From: Bacteroidales bacterium
GTDB lineage: Bacteria; Bacteroidota; Bacteroidia; Bacteroidales; GCA-2748055
DNA length: 18,194 nucleotides
Assembly (NCBI GenBank): GCA_023135025.1
Contig: JAGLTY010000007.1
Location: 1 to 18,194, forward strand
Direction: 5' to 3'
Positions within the stretch are counted from its first letter, which is position 1. Every line of letters begins with the position of its first letter. A program made the translations under genes and the position numbers. Positions 15,159 to 18,194 of this stretch are shown here, piece after piece. Below the pieces are notes generated by a model, which did no database searches, was not told where the DNA came from, and saw only the letters and a list, made by a program, of their open reading frames with translations.

Positions 15159-15166
15159 TATCTTTG
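15159..15166 (+). promoter_or_regulatory. Candidate -7 element of the acyl-CoA synthetase gene
   Basis: TATCTTTG matches the Bacteroidetes TAnnTTTG element and is identical to that of the hyd promoter. It lies 20 bases before the ATG at 15187, giving a very short leader. No clear -33 TTTG was found. A short dyad AGTGT-N6-ACACT lies upstream at 15111-15126. Confidence 0.5.
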
Positions 15167-15186
15167 AATCTATTAAACTGATTCGA

Positions 15187-17244
15187 ATGATCAATCGCCA
15201 ACTTATTAATCCTGAGAGCATTGTCGTTGTAGGAGCATCCAATAATATCTCCAAGCCCGGAGGAAAACTCTTCCATAATATTCGGTCCGGAACATACAAA
15301 GGATCGCTCTATTCGCTTAATCCCAAAGAGGATGAGATACAGGGACTGCCTTCTTACAGGGAGATCCGGGATTTACCTCCGACTGAACTGGCTTTCCTGG
15401 CTGTTCCTGCAACGCTTTGCACATCCGTTGTGAGAGAGCTTGCAGAGACCAAAGGGACCCGTGCGTTTATTATTGTTTCGGCAGGGTTCAGTGAAGAGAA
15501 CAGTGAAGGAGCAGAGATTGAGAAGGAGATTGTCGAGATCTGCAGAAAGCATGATGCAGCCCTGATTGGCCCCAATTGCATCGGTGTAATGACCCCGGCC
15601 TACCAGGGTGTCTTTACACTGCCCATTCCAAACCTGGATCCACAGGGATGCGATTTCATCTCCGGGAGCGGTGCCACAGCTGTATTTATCATGGAGTCCG
15701 GACTACAGAAAGGGCTCAGGTTTAACCATGTTTTTTCGGTTGGGAACTCTGCCCAGCTGGGAGTGGAAGATGTATTGCAACATCTGGATGAAACATACAG
15801 TGAGGAACACTCTTCACGGGTAAAGATGCTCTATTTTGAAACCATCAAGGATCCGGGCCGTCTGCTCAGGCATGCCACCTCTCTGATCGGGAAGGGGTGT
15901 CAAATTGCTGCCATCAAGGCGGGAACAACCGATGCGGGTAGCAGGGCAGCTTCATCACATACGGGTGCCATGGCCAGTTCCGATATGGCTGTTGATGCGC
16001 TCTTCCGCAAGGCAGGCATTGTACGTTGTTATGGCAGGGAGGAGCTGACCACCGTGGCTTCGGTAATGCTGCATCCGCCGTTGAAGGGCAGGAACCTGGC
16101 CATTATTACTCATGCAGGCGGACCAGCTGTAATGCTCACCGATCAGCTGGCCAAGGGGGATATGGATGTTCCCAACCTGGAGGGACCCAAAGTGGATGAG
16201 CTGCTCACGCATCTCTACCCGGGATCGTCTGCTTCAAATCCCATCGATCTGCTGGCTACCGGCAATGCTGAGCAGCTGGGGAAATGTATTGATTATTGTG
16301 AGCACTTCTTCAAAGAGATTGATGGTATAGTGGTCATCTTTGGTACTCCCGGTCTCGCCCCGGTTTTTGATGTATATGAGCTGCTTTTTCAGAAGATGCA
16401 GCATTGCAGCAAGCCGATCTACCCGGTTCTCCCCTCTCTGACCACTGCCGCCAGGGAGGTTGAGGCGTTTCTATCTCATGGTACCATCAATTTTCCCGAC
16501 GAGGTGCAACTGGGAGAGGCATTAACCCTTGTATATGGAACAGAAGCACCTGCCGGAGAGGCTTCCATCCCTGAGGGGATCGATCTGAAAACCATCAGGG
16601 AGCTGATCGACCGGTCCGAAGAGGGGTATCTTGCTCCCGATGTGATCCAGAAATTTCTTGATGCTGCAGGTATTTCACGGGTGACCGAGGAGGTAGCAAC
16701 CGATGAATCGTCACTCGATCGCCTGGCACATCAGACAGGTTTTCCCCTGGTTATGAAAGTGGTTGGACCGGTTCATAAATCGGATGTGGGTGGCGTGGCC
16801 CTGGGGATCGATAATGATATTGACCTGATGGAGCATTTTCAACGCATGTTAAGAATTGAAGGTGCCACAGGAGTACTGCTGCAGCCGATGCTGGAGGGGA
16901 TTGAACTATTTGTTGGGGCAAAATATGAGCCGGGTTTTGGACATATTATTCTCTGTGGCCTCGGTGGTATCTATGTGGAGGTTATGAGGGATATGGCAAC
17001 GGGACTTGTCCCGTTATCGATGACAGAGGCCGGACGGATGATCCGCTCCCTGAAAGGTTTTAAAATACTGGAAGGGATGAGGGGAGAGCCGGGAATCAAT
17101 ATCAGTGCATTTGAGGAGATCCTGGTTAGACTCTCTGTGGTACTCAGCGACAATGATCATATTGCAGAACTTGACCTGAATCCCCTGATGGGACGCGGAG
17201 ATCAGCTGGTTGTGGTGGATTCAAGGATTAGAATAGAGAGGTAA
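15187..17244 (+). CDS. ADP-forming acyl-CoA synthetase (fused alpha-beta)
   Basis: This enzyme converts an acyl-CoA such as acetyl-CoA plus ADP and phosphate to the free acid, CoA and ATP, a substrate-level phosphorylation step in fermentation. It is 685 residues, cytoplasmic. The alpha part has an N-terminal CoA-binding Rossmann domain (VVVGASNN, 13-20) and succinyl-CoA ligase-like domains with IGPNCIG (127-133). The likely phospho-histidine is H258 in SSHTGAM. The beta part (about 455-685) is an ATP-grasp domain with MKVVGPVHKSDVGGVALG and a C-terminal ELDLNPLM segment. Alpha and beta are fused in the order common in bacteria and some archaea. It has its own candidate promoter after a strong terminator. 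Substrate preference cannot be read from the sequence; the following aminotransferase suggests 2-oxo-acid-derived acyl-CoAs as an option. Confidence 0.9.
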   Translation: MINRQLINPESIVVVGASNNISKPGGKLFHNIRSGTYKGSLYSLNPKEDEIQGLPSYREIRDLPPTELAFLAVPATLCTSVVRELAETKGTRAFIIVSAGFSEENSEGAEIEKEIVEICRKHDAALIGPNCIGVMTPAYQGVFTLPIPNLDPQGCDFISGSGATAVFIMESGLQKGLRFNHVFSVGNSAQLGVEDVLQHLDETYSEEHSSRVKMLYFETIKDPGRLLRHATSLIGKGCQIAAIKAGTTDAGSRAASSHTGAMASSDMAVDALFRKAGIVRCYGREELTTVASVMLHPPLKGRNLAIITHAGGPAVMLTDQLAKGDMDVPNLEGPKVDELLTHLYPGSSASNPIDLLATGNAEQLGKCIDYCEHFFKEIDGIVVIFGTPGLAPVFDVYELLFQKMQHCSKPIYPVLPSLTTAAREVEAFLSHGTINFPDEVQLGEALTLVYGTEAPAGEASIPEGIDLKTIRELIDRSEEGYLAPDVIQKFLDAAGISRVTEEVATDESSLDRLAHQTGFPLVMKVVGPVHKSDVGGVALGIDNDIDLMEHFQRMLRIEGATGVLLQPMLEGIELFVGAKYEPGFGHIILCGLGGIYVEVMRDMATGLVPLSMTEAGRMIRSLKGFKILEGMRGEPGINISAFEEILVRLSVVLSDNDHIAELDLNPLMGRGDQLVVVDSRIRIER

Positions 17245-17272
17245 GGATTGTTAGAGTGTTAAACAGATCAAT

Positions 17273-18194
17273 ATGAAATCGACTCCAATACCGTCAGAAG
17301 TTGTTAACGAAGTGATAGATGCCTTTGGTATTCATCCTGCCGGGAAAGCTACCATCAGAGAGCTTGTTAAGATCGTCAATGATATTGAGGGTATTACCGG
17401 GGAGGAGTATATACGGATGGAGATGGGTGTTCCCGGACTTGACCCTACCTTTGTGGGAATCGAGGCGGAAATGATCGCTCTTCGTCAGGGTGTCGCTTCC
17501 AAATATCCCAATATTGAGGGAATCACTCCCCTGAAAGATGAGTCTGCCAGGTTCGTAAAAATGTTTCTGGATATAGATGTAGAACCGATGCACTGTGTCC
17601 CAACTGTGGGATCGATGATGGGAGGTATGGCTTCATTTATGGTGGTGAACCGGTCTGATCGCCATCGGACCGGAACCCTGTTCCTGGACCCGGGCTTCCC
17701 TGTACAGAAGCAACAGTGCCTGGTGCTGGGACACCAGTTTGGATCGTTTGATCTGTATGATTTCAGAGGTAAGAAGCTGCGCCGGAAAATGGAGGAGGAG
17801 ATTGAAAAGGGGCAATACTCCTCTATTCTCTATTCAAATCCCAACAATCCATCATGGATATGCCTGAACGATGAGGAGTTGAAGATCATTGGAGAGATCT
17901 CCATGAAATATGACATTACCGTGATAGAGGATCTGGCCTATTTTGGCATGGATTTCAGGAAGGACCTTTCAAAACCGGGGATTCCCCCTTTTCAGCCAAC
18001 CGTAGCCAAATATACAGACAACTATCTACTCCTGATATCGAGCTCCAAAGCATTTAGTTATGCGGGTCAGCGCATAGGGATGATGATCATATCGCCTGGA
18101 TTGTATGAGAGAAAATATCCCGACCTGAAGAGGTATTACTCCTCTGAAAAATTTGGTCATGCCATGATCTATGGAGCACTCTACGCGTTATCAG
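17273..18194 (+). CDS. Class I/II aminotransferase, partial (3' end beyond the window)
   Basis: This is a pyridoxal-phosphate aminotransferase of fold type I; 307 residues are visible from the ATG at 17273 to the edge. Cofactor-binding signatures are present: SNPNNPSW (188-195) with N192, IEDLAYFGMD (218-227) with D220, and the Schiff-base lysine K259 in LISSSKAFSYAGQR. The N-terminal extension (VVNEVIDAFGIHPAGKATIREL) and early EYIRMEMGVPGL are like those of Bacteroidetes aminotransferases annotated only generically. Substrate cannot be assigned. It follows the acyl-CoA synthetase by 28 bases on the same strand, so the two are probably co-transcribed, fitting amino-acid fermentation. Confidence 0.9.
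   Translation, partial: MKSTPIPSEVVNEVIDAFGIHPAGKATIRELVKIVNDIEGITGEEYIRMEMGVPGLDPTFVGIEAEMIALRQGVASKYPNIEGITPLKDESARFVKMFLDIDVEPMHCVPTVGSMMGGMASFMVVNRSDRHRTGTLFLDPGFPVQKQQCLVLGHQFGSFDLYDFRGKKLRRKMEEEIEKGQYSSILYSNPNNPSWICLNDEELKIIGEISMKYDITVIEDLAYFGMDFRKDLSKPGIPPFQPTVAKYTDNYLLLISSSKAFSYAGQRIGMMIISPGLYERKYPDLKRYYSSEKFGHAMIYGALYALS

Overview
The window looks like part of the chromosome of an anaerobic, fermentative member of the Bacteroidetes (Bacteroidales/Marinilabiliales-like). The evidence is indirect. Start codons lack Shine-Dalgarno sequences, two intergenic regions carry the TAnnTTTG -7 element typical of the phylum, and the proteins (Lon, Rex, a RibF-like FAD synthetase, a fused ADP-forming acyl-CoA synthetase) fit such a host. 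No rRNA, tRNA, CRISPR array, insertion sequence or phage gene was seen.

Layout. (1) 1-1832, minus: the N-terminal three quarters of Lon protease, cut by the window edge. (2) 1952-5265, minus: a compact signalling operon read right to left. It encodes a small thioredoxin-like [2Fe-2S] protein, a hydrogenase-like Fe-S/PAS protein that has lost all H-cluster cysteines, and a SpoIIE/PP2C-type phosphatase with an extra C-terminal domain. (3) 5266-5421: a divergent promoter region. (4) 5422-13079, plus: NuoE-like HydC, NuoF-like HydB and an [FeFe]-hydrogenase HydA with an altered active site, then a sensory-type hydrogenase fused to a histidine kinase, a single-domain response regulator and a REC-histidine kinase. 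(5) 13170-14934, plus: Rex, a RibF-like FAD synthetase and a TM1266-family hydrogenase-system regulator, followed by inverted repeats and a strong terminator. (6) 15187-18194, plus: an ADP-forming acyl-CoA synthetase and a class I/II aminotransferase cut by the right edge.

How the parts may work together. Three paralogous hydrogenase folds sit in one locus: a HydABC-type NADH-linked complex, a probable H2/redox-sensing kinase that keeps the four H-cluster cysteines, and a pseudo-hydrogenase with none. They are linked to both a His-Asp phosphorelay and a Ser/Thr phosphatase, and are followed by Rex (NADH/NAD+ sensing) and a TM1266-type protein. No DNA-binding output domain is encoded among the two-component genes. 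The most unusual feature is HydA: by my alignment to Clostridium pasteurianum CpI it keeps the four H-cluster cysteines but has lost the proton-relay cysteine, two proton-channel glutamates and the lysine beside the di-iron site. HydB has lost the four cysteines of its N-terminal [2Fe-2S] domain. The complex may therefore be a poorly catalytic or purely sensory hydrogenase, or may do another electron-transfer job. The maturases HydE, HydF and HydG are not in this window. Comparisons to CpI and other family members are from memory, not computed.
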